Below are positions 33,648 through 42,098 of a stretch of DNA of 64,000 nucleotides, piece by piece; position 1 is the first letter of the stretch, and each line of letters opens with the position of its first letter. The stretch spans positions 1 to 64,000 of the forward strand of contig JBBQWV010000017.1 in assembly GCA_038210275.1 (NCBI GenBank). Reading direction: 5' to 3'. The notes under the pieces were generated by a model that did not search any database, was not told the origin of the DNA, and saw only the letters and a list, made by a program, of their open reading frames with translations. The translations under genes were made by a program, and so were the position numbers. The DNA is from PALSA-1296 sp038210275 (GTDB lineage: Bacteria; Bacteroidota; Ignavibacteria; Palsa-1295).

Positions 33648-33753
33648 TAAAAGGGAGCATTTTTCCGCGCCCAAAAATTTGAGTGCGGCTTTTGTATTTG
33701 GATCTGATCTTTTCGTGTGTTTAGAGAAATAAATTTTATCTACATCGACTCTC

Positions 33754-36700
33754 ATGGCTAAAAAACCAACGAACAATATTCTTCTTAACGGCGCTCATCT
33801 GAGTGAGACCGGCAGAGTATCCTTCTCGAAGATCCCGAAGGATTATACGATCCCTGATCTCCTCGACGTTCAGCTTAAATCGTTTCAGGAATTTTTGCAA
33901 TCCGGCGTTCCCTTGCCCGAGCGTATGGCGATGGGTTTGGAATCCGTTTTCCAGCTGAACTTCCCGATCGTTGATTCTCGCGAAACTTTCGTACTTGATT
34001 ATCTCGATTATCGTCTCGAAAAACCTCGTTACGGAATCATGGAATGTCAGGATCGCGGACTTACCTATAGTGTACCCCTGAAGGCACGTCTTCGTTTATC
34101 ATCGAAGAATGCTGCCGAAGGCACAGAAGATTTCGTCGAGACGATCGAGCAGGAGGTATTCCTCGGCAACTTGCCAATGATGACTGAGCGCGGTACGTTT
34201 ATTATTAATGGAGCAGAGCGCGTTGTTGTCAGCCAGCTTCACCGTTCACCGGGTGTGTTCTTTTCCGAGAGCTTGCATCCGAATGGCACTACAATTTACT
34301 CAGGCAGAATTATTCCATTCAGAGGAAGCTGGGTTGAATTCACCACCGATATTAATAATGTCCTCTGGGCATATATTGATCGTAAGAAGAAATTCCCGGT
34401 TACCATGCTTCTTCGTGCTCTCGGATATTCAAGCGATGAAGACATCCTTGAGCTTTTCGAAATGGTAACGGATGTTGACATCAAGAAAGCAAAACTTGAT
34501 GAGTACGTCGGAAGAAAGATCGCAGCAGACGTGATCGACATGAATACCGGCGAAATTTTCCTTTCGAAGGATTCGGAATTTAAAGAAGAACATCTTGAGC
34601 AGCTTAAGAAGAGCGGTGTCAAATCTGTGAAGTTCTTGGATCTTGAAGAAACAGGCGGCGCAGTTATTTTGAATACGATCGGTAAGGATCCATCACGTTC
34701 AACTGACGATGCGTATGAAGCTATCTATCGCGTTATGCGTTCAACCGAAGCACCGGATATGGATACTGCGCGCGGCTTGCTTGAAAAATTATTCTTTACT
34801 CAAAAGCGCTACGATCTCGGACTTGTCGGACGTCTGCGTTTGAATCAGCGTCTTGAACTTAATGTCGCAAGTGAGATCACGACTCTTGCAAAAGAGGATA
34901 TCATTGCGATCTTAAAATATATCATCCGCCTTCAGCTTGGAAAAGCATCATTGGATGATATTGATCATTTGGGTAATCGTCGTGTACGTACGGTGGGTGA
35001 GCAGCTTGCACAGCAGTTCAATATCGGACTTGCCCGTATGGCGCGCACGATCCGCGAACGTATGAGTATCCATGATGAGAAGGTAGGACCTGCCGATCTT
35101 GTTAATGCGCGTACCGTAACGAGCGTGATCAACACGTTCTTTGGTACGAACCAGCTTTCACAGTTCATGGATCAGACGAATCCGCTTGCAGAGATGACGC
35201 ATAAACGTCGTATGTCTGCTCTCGGACCTGGCGGTCTTACAAGAGAGCGCGCAGGATTCGAAGTCCGCGACGTTCACTATACCCATTACGGTCGTCTCTG
35301 TCCGATCGAAACGCCTGAAGGACCGAACATCGGTCTTATCTCGTCTCTTGCTGTGTTCGCGCAGATCAATGAGTTCGGATTCCTTGAGACACCATACCGC
35401 GTCGTGAAGAACGGCAAGGTTACAAGCGAAATTCATTATCTTAGCGCAGATGGCGAAGAAGATAAGATAATTGCTCAGGCAAATCAGGAACTTGATGCTA
35501 AACATCAGTTTATCGGCGACCGTATCAGTTGCCGTCAGTTCGGTGATTTCGTTGTGAAATCTCCGGAAGAAGTACAGTTTATGGATGTTGCTCCAAGTCA
35601 GATCGTCAGCGCGGCTGCTGCTCTTGTTCCATTCTTGGAACATGATGATGCTAACCGCGCACTCATGGGATCGAATATGCAACGTCAGGCAGTGCCGCTC
35701 CTCAGACCGGTTGCTCCGCTTGTCGGAACAGGCTTCGAAGGCAAGATCGCCCGCGATAGCCGCGCACTCCTTCTTGCTGAACGTGATGGAGTTGTCGAGT
35801 ATGTTGACTCTGAAAAGATTCACATGCTTTATGATGATGAAGGTTCTCGTGATGAGATCGTCGCAAGTTTCGATGATCGCCGTCATCACGAATATTTCCT
35901 GACAAAGTTTTTCCGTACGAACCAAGATACATGTATCAATCACCGCCCGATCGTCAAAGCCGGTCAGCGCGTCGTGAAAGGACAAGTACTTGTAGATTCG
36001 TCATCAACCGATGGCGGTGAGTTAGCACTCGGACGCAACGTCCTTGTAGCGTTCATGCCATGGAGAGGTTATAACTTCGAAGATGCTATCGTTATTTCCG
36101 AGCGCGTTGTATCCGAAGATATTTATACTTCTATACATATCGAAGAGTTCGAACTTCACGTTCGTGATACCAAGCGCGGTGAAGAAGAATTAACTCGTGA
36201 AATTCCGAATGTCTCAGAAGAAGCGACAAAAGATCTCGATGAGTCGGGCATCATCCGCATCGGCGCTGAAGTAAAAGAAGGTGATATTCTTATCGGAAAG
36301 ATCACGCCGAAAGGTGAGACCGATCCAACACCGGAAGAAAAACTCTTGAGAGCTATCTTCGGTGATAAAGCAGGCGACGTGAAAGACGCATCTCTTAAAG
36401 CGCCTCCCGGAATCAAGGGAGTTGTTGTTGAGACAAAGCTTTTCTCGCGCAAGGGCACGAAAAAAGAAGGCGATGAAAAACGCGAAGAGAAGAAGCGTCT
36501 TGATGCCATTGATAAGTTCTATAAGGACGAGATGCACATCATCAACACCAAGCTTGCTGAAAAGCTTGAGAAGGTGCTCGATGGAGAAACATCTGCAGGA
36601 ATTCGTGATCTTGACGGAACAGCAATCGTCCGCGCAGGCGTAGCGATCAAGCATGATACTTTATTCTCACGTCTTGATGATCTTGATAAGATATCTGTCG

Positions 36701-37569
36701 GTAACGACTGGGTTGAAGATCGCCGCAAGAGCAATCTTGTTCGCAAGATCTATGAAGGATACTGGACGAAGCGCGAAGATGTCGAAGCAGAAGTTCGTAA
36801 AGAAAAATCGAAAGTCGGTTTAGGCGACGAGTTACAGCCCGGAATTATGCAGATGGCGAAAGTCTATGTTGCCAAGAAACGCAAGCTTTCGGTTGGTGAT
36901 AAGATGGCAGGTCGTCACGGTAATAAGGGCGTTGTTGCGAAGATCGTACCGATCCAGGATATGCCGTTCCTTCCGGATGGCACACCTGTTGATATTGTAC
37001 TTAATCCGCTTGGCGTTCCAAGCCGTATGAATATCGGACAGCTCTATGAGACTGCACTCGGTTTCGCAGCTTCGAAACTTGGAATGAAGTTCGAAACTCC
37101 GATCTTCGACGGCGCGCATTGGGATGATGTGTTCTCCTATCTCGGAGAAGCAGGTCTCGATCAGGAAGCGCGTACATTGCTTTATGATGGCAGAACAGGC
37201 GATGCGCTTGAGCAGAAAGTTACGGTCGGACAGATCTATATGATGAAGCTCTCGCATCTTGTGGACGATAAAATCCACGCTCGCTCAATCGGACCTTATT
37301 CTCTTATTACGCAACAGCCTCTCGGCGGTAAAGCCCAGTTCGGCGGTCAGCGTTTCGGAGAAATGGAAGTATGGGCGCTCGAAGCATACGGCGCAGCTCA
37401 TGCTCTTCAGGAGATTCTTACCGTGAAGTCGGATGACGTTCCGGGACGTTCACGCGTCTACGAAGCGATCGTCAAAGGTGAGAATATGCCGGAGCCAAGC
37501 GTACCGGAATCATTCAGCGTACTCGTTCGCGAGTTGCAAGGCTTAGCGCTTGAAGTAAGCATTGATTAG
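33754..37569 (+). CDS. rpoB: DNA-directed RNA polymerase subunit beta
   Basis: 1,271 aa, full length, catalytic core subunit of RNA polymerase. Visible landmarks: GVFFSE in the protrusion, the rifampicin region FGTNQLSQFMDQTNPL and THKRRMSALGPGGLTRERAG, ETPEGPNIGLI, the active-site-facing WRGYNFEDAIVISER, KMAGRHGNKGVVAKI and the C-terminal clamp piece GGKAQFGGQRFGEMEVWALEAYGA. Residues at the rifampicin site look wild type. Start at ATG 33754. It is followed after 126 bases by rpoC. rplJ and rplL, normally just upstream, are absent. Confidence 0.98.
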   Translation: MAKKPTNNILLNGAHLSETGRVSFSKIPKDYTIPDLLDVQLKSFQEFLQSGVPLPERMAMGLESVFQLNFPIVDSRETFVLDYLDYRLEKPRYGIMECQDRGLTYSVPLKARLRLSSKNAAEGTEDFVETIEQEVFLGNLPMMTERGTFIINGAERVVVSQLHRSPGVFFSESLHPNGTTIYSGRIIPFRGSWVEFTTDINNVLWAYIDRKKKFPVTMLLRALGYSSDEDILELFEMVTDVDIKKAKLDEYVGRKIAADVIDMNTGEIFLSKDSEFKEEHLEQLKKSGVKSVKFLDLEETGGAVILNTIGKDPSRSTDDAYEAIYRVMRSTEAPDMDTARGLLEKLFFTQKRYDLGLVGRLRLNQRLELNVASEITTLAKEDIIAILKYIIRLQLGKASLDDIDHLGNRRVRTVGEQLAQQFNIGLARMARTIRERMSIHDEKVGPADLVNARTVTSVINTFFGTNQLSQFMDQTNPLAEMTHKRRMSALGPGGLTRERAGFEVRDVHYTHYGRLCPIETPEGPNIGLISSLAVFAQINEFGFLETPYRVVKNGKVTSEIHYLSADGEEDKIIAQANQELDAKHQFIGDRISCRQFGDFVVKSPEEVQFMDVAPSQIVSAAAALVPFLEHDDANRALMGSNMQRQAVPLLRPVAPLVGTGFEGKIARDSRALLLAERDGVVEYVDSEKIHMLYDDEGSRDEIVASFDDRRHHEYFLTKFFRTNQDTCINHRPIVKAGQRVVKGQVLVDSSSTDGGELALGRNVLVAFMPWRGYNFEDAIVISERVVSEDIYTSIHIEEFELHVRDTKRGEEELTREIPNVSEEATKDLDESGIIRIGAEVKEGDILIGKITPKGETDPTPEEKLLRAIFGDKAGDVKDASLKAPPGIKGVVVETKLFSRKGTKKEGDEKREEKKRLDAIDKFYKDEMHIINTKLAEKLEKVLDGETSAGIRDLDGTAIVRAGVAIKHDTLFSRLDDLDKISVGNDWVEDRRKSNLVRKIYEGYWTKREDVEAEVRKEKSKVGLGDELQPGIMQMAKVYVAKKRKLSVGDKMAGRHGNKGVVAKIVPIQDMPFLPDGTPVDIVLNPLGVPSRMNIGQLYETALGFAASKLGMKFETPIFDGAHWDDVFSYLGEAGLDQEARTLLYDGRTGDALEQKVTVGQIYMMKLSHLVDDKIHARSIGPYSLITQQPLGGKAQFGGQRFGEMEVWALEAYGAAHALQEILTVKSDDVPGRSRVYEAIVKGENMPEPSVPESFSVLVRELQGLALEVSID

Positions 37570-37581
37570 TTTTTAGTCGAC

Positions 37582-37630
37582 AGTCGTTAGCAAACAAATT
37601 CTGCTAACGACTAACGACTAACGACTTTTT
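37582..37630 (+). terminator. Heptamer hairpin with T run between rpoB and rpoC
   Basis: AGTCGTTAGCA (37582-37592) pairs perfectly with TGCTAACGACT (37602-37612). Two more heptamers AACGACT follow, ending in TTTTT. It is a repeat array with terminator-like geometry inside an essential operon, so read-through must be substantial or rpoC has its own promoter in the remaining 65 bases. Confidence 0.6.
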
Positions 37631-37695
37631 GATCGATAGAAGAAAATTTTAGAATACAAAGAAGTTTAAACATTAATATATAGAAGGCGTACGAT

Positions 37696-40600
37696 ATGGC
37701 ATACATGCTTCCGATGGAATCGCCGTTCAAGAGGTTTTCACAGATCACGATCAGCTTGGCAAGCGATGAGAGTATTCTCAACCGCAGTCATGGCGAAGTG
37801 ACAAAACCTGAAACGATCAATTACCGCTCCTACCGTCCGGAAAAAGACGGACTCTTTTGTGAGAAGATCTTCGGACCAACTCGTGATTGGGAATGCTTTT
37901 GCGGTAAATACAAGCGTATCCGCTACAAAGGTATTATCTGCGACAGATGCGGAGTAGAAGTTACGACGAAATCCGTTCGCCGCGAACGCTTCGGACACAT
38001 TGCACTTGCAGTGCCGGTCGTGCATATCTGGTATTTCCGTTCGTTACCGAATAAAATCGGTCACTTGCTCGGAATGCCTACAAAAGATATCGAAAAGATC
38101 ATCTATTATGAATCATATACGGTTGTCAGCGCAGGTACGACAGGGCTTCCGGTAAAGCATCTTCTTACTGAAGAAGAATATTTCCGTATTCTTGATTCGC
38201 TTCCTGCAGGAAATGATAATCTGCATGAGGACGATCCGAAGAAGTTTATTGCTTCTATCGGCGGTATTGCAATTCAGGAATTGCTTCGCCGTTCGGATAT
38301 TGAAAATCTTTCAATTGATCTTCGCCGCGCTGCGCGTGAAGAGACTTCGCAGTTGAAGCGTCAGGAAGCATTGAAGCGCTTGCGCACTGTCGAGGCTTTC
38401 CGTAATGAAGAAGGATTGAAGATCGAGAACCGTCCTGAGTGGATGGTGCTTGGTGTTGTGCCGGTTATTCCGCCGGAGCTTCGCCCCCTTGTGCCGCTTG
38501 AAGGCGGACGTTTTGCGACCAGCGATCTTAACGATCTCTATCGTCGCGTTATCATCCGCAATAACCGCTTGAAGCGTTTGATGGATATCAAAGCTCCGGA
38601 AGTTATCTTGCGTAATGAAAAACGTATGTTGCAGGAAGCGGTTGATTCGCTTTTTGATAACTCACGTCGTGCATCTGCTGTCAAAGCCGATACTTCACGC
38701 GCACTCAAATCACTTTCCGATACGCTCAAAGGTAAGCAGGGACGTTTCCGTCAGAACTTGCTTGGTAAGCGTGTTGATTATTCAGGTCGTTCGGTTATCG
38801 TCGTCGGACCTGAACTGAAATTACATGAATGCGGATTGCCGAAAGAGATGGCAGTCGAGCTTTTCAAACCGTTCATTATTCGTAAACTCATCGAGCGCGG
38901 AATCACGAAAACTGTGAAGTCTGCAAAGAAGCACGTTGAGCGCAAGACGACTGACGTATGGGATATCTTGGAGTCTATCATTGATGGGCATCCTATCATG
39001 CTCAATCGTGCTCCGACGCTGCACAGACTTGGTATTCAGGCTTTCCAGCCGAAGCTGGTCGAAGGTAGAGCATTGCAGATCCATCCGCTTGTTTGTACGG
39101 CTTTCAATGCCGATTTCGATGGCGATCAGATGGCTGTTCACGTTCCGCTTTCATTCGAAGCGCAGCTGGAAGCTTCGACACTGATGCTGAGTTCGCATAA
39201 CATTATCTCTCCGCAGAACGGCGAACCGATCGCTGTTCCCGGTCAGGACATGGTTCTCGGACCTTATTATCTTACGAAGCATAAGAAGGGTCAGCTTGGC
39301 GAAGGTATGATGTTCTCAGGTGCCGATGAGGTGATTATCGCTCATAATCTGAATCGCCTTGGCATTCATGCGATGATCAAGGTTCGTATTAACGGAAAGA
39401 TGATCGAGACGACAACAGGCCGCGTGATCTTTAATAAGATCGTACCGCCTGAGCTTGGATATTTGAACGAGCTTTTGACGAAGAAACGTCTGCGTCAGAT
39501 CATCTCTATGTGCTTCCGCGGCGTCGGCATTTTGAAGACCGTTGAATTCCTTGATAAGCTCAAGGAAATGGGATTCTTTTACGCAACGAAGGGCGGACTA
39601 TCCGTATCGCTTTCTGATATCGTTGTTCCGAAAGAAAAAGATGAGATCATTAATAAGGCTCAAGCGCAGGTCGATGATGTACAGGATAAATACCTGAACG
39701 GTTTCATCACCACCGGTGAGCGTTATAATAAAGTGATCGATATCTGGACTCGTGCAACGAACCGCGTTGCCGATAAACTTTTCGAAACACTTCAGCATGA
39801 TCGCGACGGATTCAATCCACTTTATATGATGGTGGACTCCGGAGCTCGTGGATCTAAAGAACAGGTTCGTCAGCTTGCCGGTATGCGCGGACTCATGGCG
39901 AAGCCGCAGAAATCACTTTCAGGTCAGACAGGCGAACTCATCGAAAATCCGATTCTTTCGAATTTCTATGAAGGTCTGTCGATCCTTGAATACTTCATCT
40001 CGACGCACGGAGCGCGTAAAGGACTTGCAGATACAGCGTTAAAAACAGCTGATGCAGGATACCTTACACGCCGCCTTATTGACGCTGCGCAGGATGCAAT
40101 TATTGCATTGCATGATTGCGGTACGATCCGCGGTATCCCAACTTCGGCTTTGAAAGAAGGCGAAGACGTGAAGGAAACACTTTCCGAGAGAATTCTTGGT
40201 AGAGTGCTTCAGGAAGATGTTATTGATCCGCTTACTCAGAAGGCGCTTGTTAAAGCCGGAGCAATGGTCGATGAAGAAGTGGCAGCGAAGATCGCTCAGA
40301 CATCAATCGAAACTGTTCTTGTACGTTCAGTACTGACTTGCGAATGTCCGCGCGGAATTTGCGCACTTTGTTACGGCAGAAATCTCACGACGCATAAACT
40401 CGTCGAGATGGGAGAAGCTGTCGGAATTATCGCTGCACAGTCAATCGGTGAACCTGGTACACAGTTGACACTTCGTACATTCCATACCGGCGGTACGGCT
40501 TCGCTTATTGCGTCGCAATCGCAGGTGACATCGAAGTTCGATGGTACGATTCAGTACGAAGGAATGAAAGTTATTCAGAACGAAGCCGGCGAATCGCTTG

Positions 40601-41964
40601 TGCTTTCACGTTCAGGACTCATTGATATTCTTGATGAGGATAACCGCGTCGTCGGAAAGCTTGACGTTCCGTACGGTTCGACAATTCTTGTTAAAGATAA
40701 AGAGGCGATCAAGAAGGGTCAGATGCTCTATGAGTGGGATCCATATAACGCCGTTATCATTTCCGAACATCCTGGTACGGTTAAATTCCGTGACTTCGTT
40801 GAGAACATCACTGTTCGCCGCGAGCCTGATGAACTTACCGGACATATCCAGACAAGGACGATTGATTCGCGCGACCGCACGAAATCGCCGACCTTGGATA
40901 TTATGGGCAAGGACGGAAATAAGATCATCAATTATATTATTCCGTCGAATGCACTCTTGCAGATCGAAGATGGCGAGAAGATCACGACAGGTACCGTACT
41001 TGTGAAGATCCACCGCGATTTCGGAAAATCAAGAGATATTACGGGAGGTCTGCCTCGAGTTACCGAGCTTTTCGAAGCCCGCTCGCCTTCAGATCCTGCA
41101 ACCGTATCGGAAATTGACGGAACAGTCCATTTCGAAAAACCACGTCGTGGTTCGCGTGTTGTTGTCGTAACGGCGCATGACCGTACCGACCGTCGCGAAT
41201 ATACGATTCCTTTCGGAAAGCATATTCTTGTGCAGGAAGGCGATGTCGTCCGTTCGGGCGAGCGTCTTTCGGATGGTTCTATTGATCCGCATGACATCTT
41301 GAAGATCAAGGGTGTTGCAGAAGTTCAGCAATACTTGGTGAATGAAATTCAGGAAGTGTATCGTATGCAGGGTGTGAAGATCTCTGATAAGCATATCGAG
41401 ATCATTGTTCGTCAGATGCTTGGCAAGGTCAACATCACAAGCTCAGGCGATTCGCTGATGCTTGAGAACGACGAGATCGATAAGCAGAAAGTTGCGAAAG
41501 AGAATGACATCTTGCGCAATTCGGTATTCGTCACTAAGCGCGGTGATTCGAAATTCAAGATCGCGCAGATGGTGGATAAGAAGCGCTTCAAAGAGATCGC
41601 TAGCGAACTCAAGAAAAAAGGTAAGGCTGCGCCTGAAGCGCGTAATGCCGAGCCTGTTCTTGGAGAGCCGGTACTTCTCGGAATCACGCAAGCTGCATTG
41701 ACGACAGAGAGCTTCATCTCTGCCGCCAGCTTCCAGGAAACAACGAAGGTACTAACCGAAGCCTCAATTCAGGCGAAGGTTGATACATTGTTAGGGTTGA
41801 AGGAGAATGTTATCGTGGGGCATCTTATCCCTGCCGGTACCGGACTTCCGAAGTTCAAACAGCTTCTTGTTATCCCCGAAGATATGCAGGAAGGGCACTT
41901 GAGCCAGCTCGTGGTCGAAGAGCCAGTCGTCAGCAAACCCAAACGCCAGAAAGTAGCGCTCTAA
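37696..41964 (+). CDS. rpoC: DNA-directed RNA polymerase subunit beta'
   Basis: 1,422 aa. N-terminal zinc site CFCGKYKRIRY...CDRCGVE (~residues 67-88). The catalytic magnesium motif NADFDGDQM is at 471-479. The second zinc site CECPRGICALC is at ~882-892. Bridge/trigger region is recognised at IAAQSIGEPGTQLTLRTFH. The lineage-specific C-terminus ends KPKRQKVAL. It forms the polymerase clamp and most of the active site with beta. A strong terminator follows at 41997. Confidence 0.98.
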   Translation: MAYMLPMESPFKRFSQITISLASDESILNRSHGEVTKPETINYRSYRPEKDGLFCEKIFGPTRDWECFCGKYKRIRYKGIICDRCGVEVTTKSVRRERFGHIALAVPVVHIWYFRSLPNKIGHLLGMPTKDIEKIIYYESYTVVSAGTTGLPVKHLLTEEEYFRILDSLPAGNDNLHEDDPKKFIASIGGIAIQELLRRSDIENLSIDLRRAAREETSQLKRQEALKRLRTVEAFRNEEGLKIENRPEWMVLGVVPVIPPELRPLVPLEGGRFATSDLNDLYRRVIIRNNRLKRLMDIKAPEVILRNEKRMLQEAVDSLFDNSRRASAVKADTSRALKSLSDTLKGKQGRFRQNLLGKRVDYSGRSVIVVGPELKLHECGLPKEMAVELFKPFIIRKLIERGITKTVKSAKKHVERKTTDVWDILESIIDGHPIMLNRAPTLHRLGIQAFQPKLVEGRALQIHPLVCTAFNADFDGDQMAVHVPLSFEAQLEASTLMLSSHNIISPQNGEPIAVPGQDMVLGPYYLTKHKKGQLGEGMMFSGADEVIIAHNLNRLGIHAMIKVRINGKMIETTTGRVIFNKIVPPELGYLNELLTKKRLRQIISMCFRGVGILKTVEFLDKLKEMGFFYATKGGLSVSLSDIVVPKEKDEIINKAQAQVDDVQDKYLNGFITTGERYNKVIDIWTRATNRVADKLFETLQHDRDGFNPLYMMVDSGARGSKEQVRQLAGMRGLMAKPQKSLSGQTGELIENPILSNFYEGLSILEYFISTHGARKGLADTALKTADAGYLTRRLIDAAQDAIIALHDCGTIRGIPTSALKEGEDVKETLSERILGRVLQEDVIDPLTQKALVKAGAMVDEEVAAKIAQTSIETVLVRSVLTCECPRGICALCYGRNLTTHKLVEMGEAVGIIAAQSIGEPGTQLTLRTFHTGGTASLIASQSQVTSKFDGTIQYEGMKVIQNEAGESLVLSRSGLIDILDEDNRVVGKLDVPYGSTILVKDKEAIKKGQMLYEWDPYNAVIISEHPGTVKFRDFVENITVRREPDELTGHIQTRTIDSRDRTKSPTLDIMGKDGNKIINYIIPSNALLQIEDGEKITTGTVLVKIHRDFGKSRDITGGLPRVTELFEARSPSDPATVSEIDGTVHFEKPRRGSRVVVVTAHDRTDRREYTIPFGKHILVQEGDVVRSGERLSDGSIDPHDILKIKGVAEVQQYLVNEIQEVYRMQGVKISDKHIEIIVRQMLGKVNITSSGDSLMLENDEIDKQKVAKENDILRNSVFVTKRGDSKFKIAQMVDKKRFKEIASELKKKGKAAPEARNAEPVLGEPVLLGITQAALTTESFISAASFQETTKVLTEASIQAKVDTLLGLKENVIVGHLIPAGTGLPKFKQLLVIPEDMQEGHLSQLVVEEPVVSKPKRQKVAL

Positions 41965-41996
41965 GGAAAAGCTGAAATAGGAAATATGAGATATGA

Positions 41997-42029
41997 AACA
42001 GCCCGCCAATTTGGTGGGCTGTTTTTTTT
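41997..42029 (+). terminator. Rho-independent terminator of rpoBC
   Basis: AACAGCCCGCC (41997-42007), loop AATTT, GGTGGGCTGTT (one G-T pair) and eight T. A nearly identical stem follows the next gene (44692-44712). Confidence 0.9.
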
Positions 42030-42098
42030 CACGAAGATGAAATGAAATATCCAGATTTATGTTCATTTACCACTGGTAAAAACTGTTTTGGAGGGACT

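Larger units (their letters stand above)
33147..33753. other. Divergent upstream region of rpoB with REP element and leader hairpins
   Basis: This 607-base gap has a complete REP-like element (33232-33359), then a possible rpoB promoter region around 33436-33455 (GGTTTGTAATCGGC then TATAATTG) and a 300-base leader with two hairpins (33564-33603 and 33629-33647). Minus-strand ORFs here (33427-33776) overlap the leader and show no protein-like composition. Confidence 0.55.

Noticed and set aside
33427..33776. Minus-strand ORFs of 77 and 85 codons in front of rpoB
   Set aside because: They overlap leader hairpins and the rpoB start; no recognisable domain or ribosome site.
35158..35985. 275-codon ORF antisense to rpoB
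   Set aside because: It is wholly inside rpoB on the other strand and arises from its codon bias; the residue content is not protein-like.
40612..41717. Several 100-130-codon ORFs antisense to rpoC
   Set aside because: Same reason: shadow frames of a highly expressed gene.
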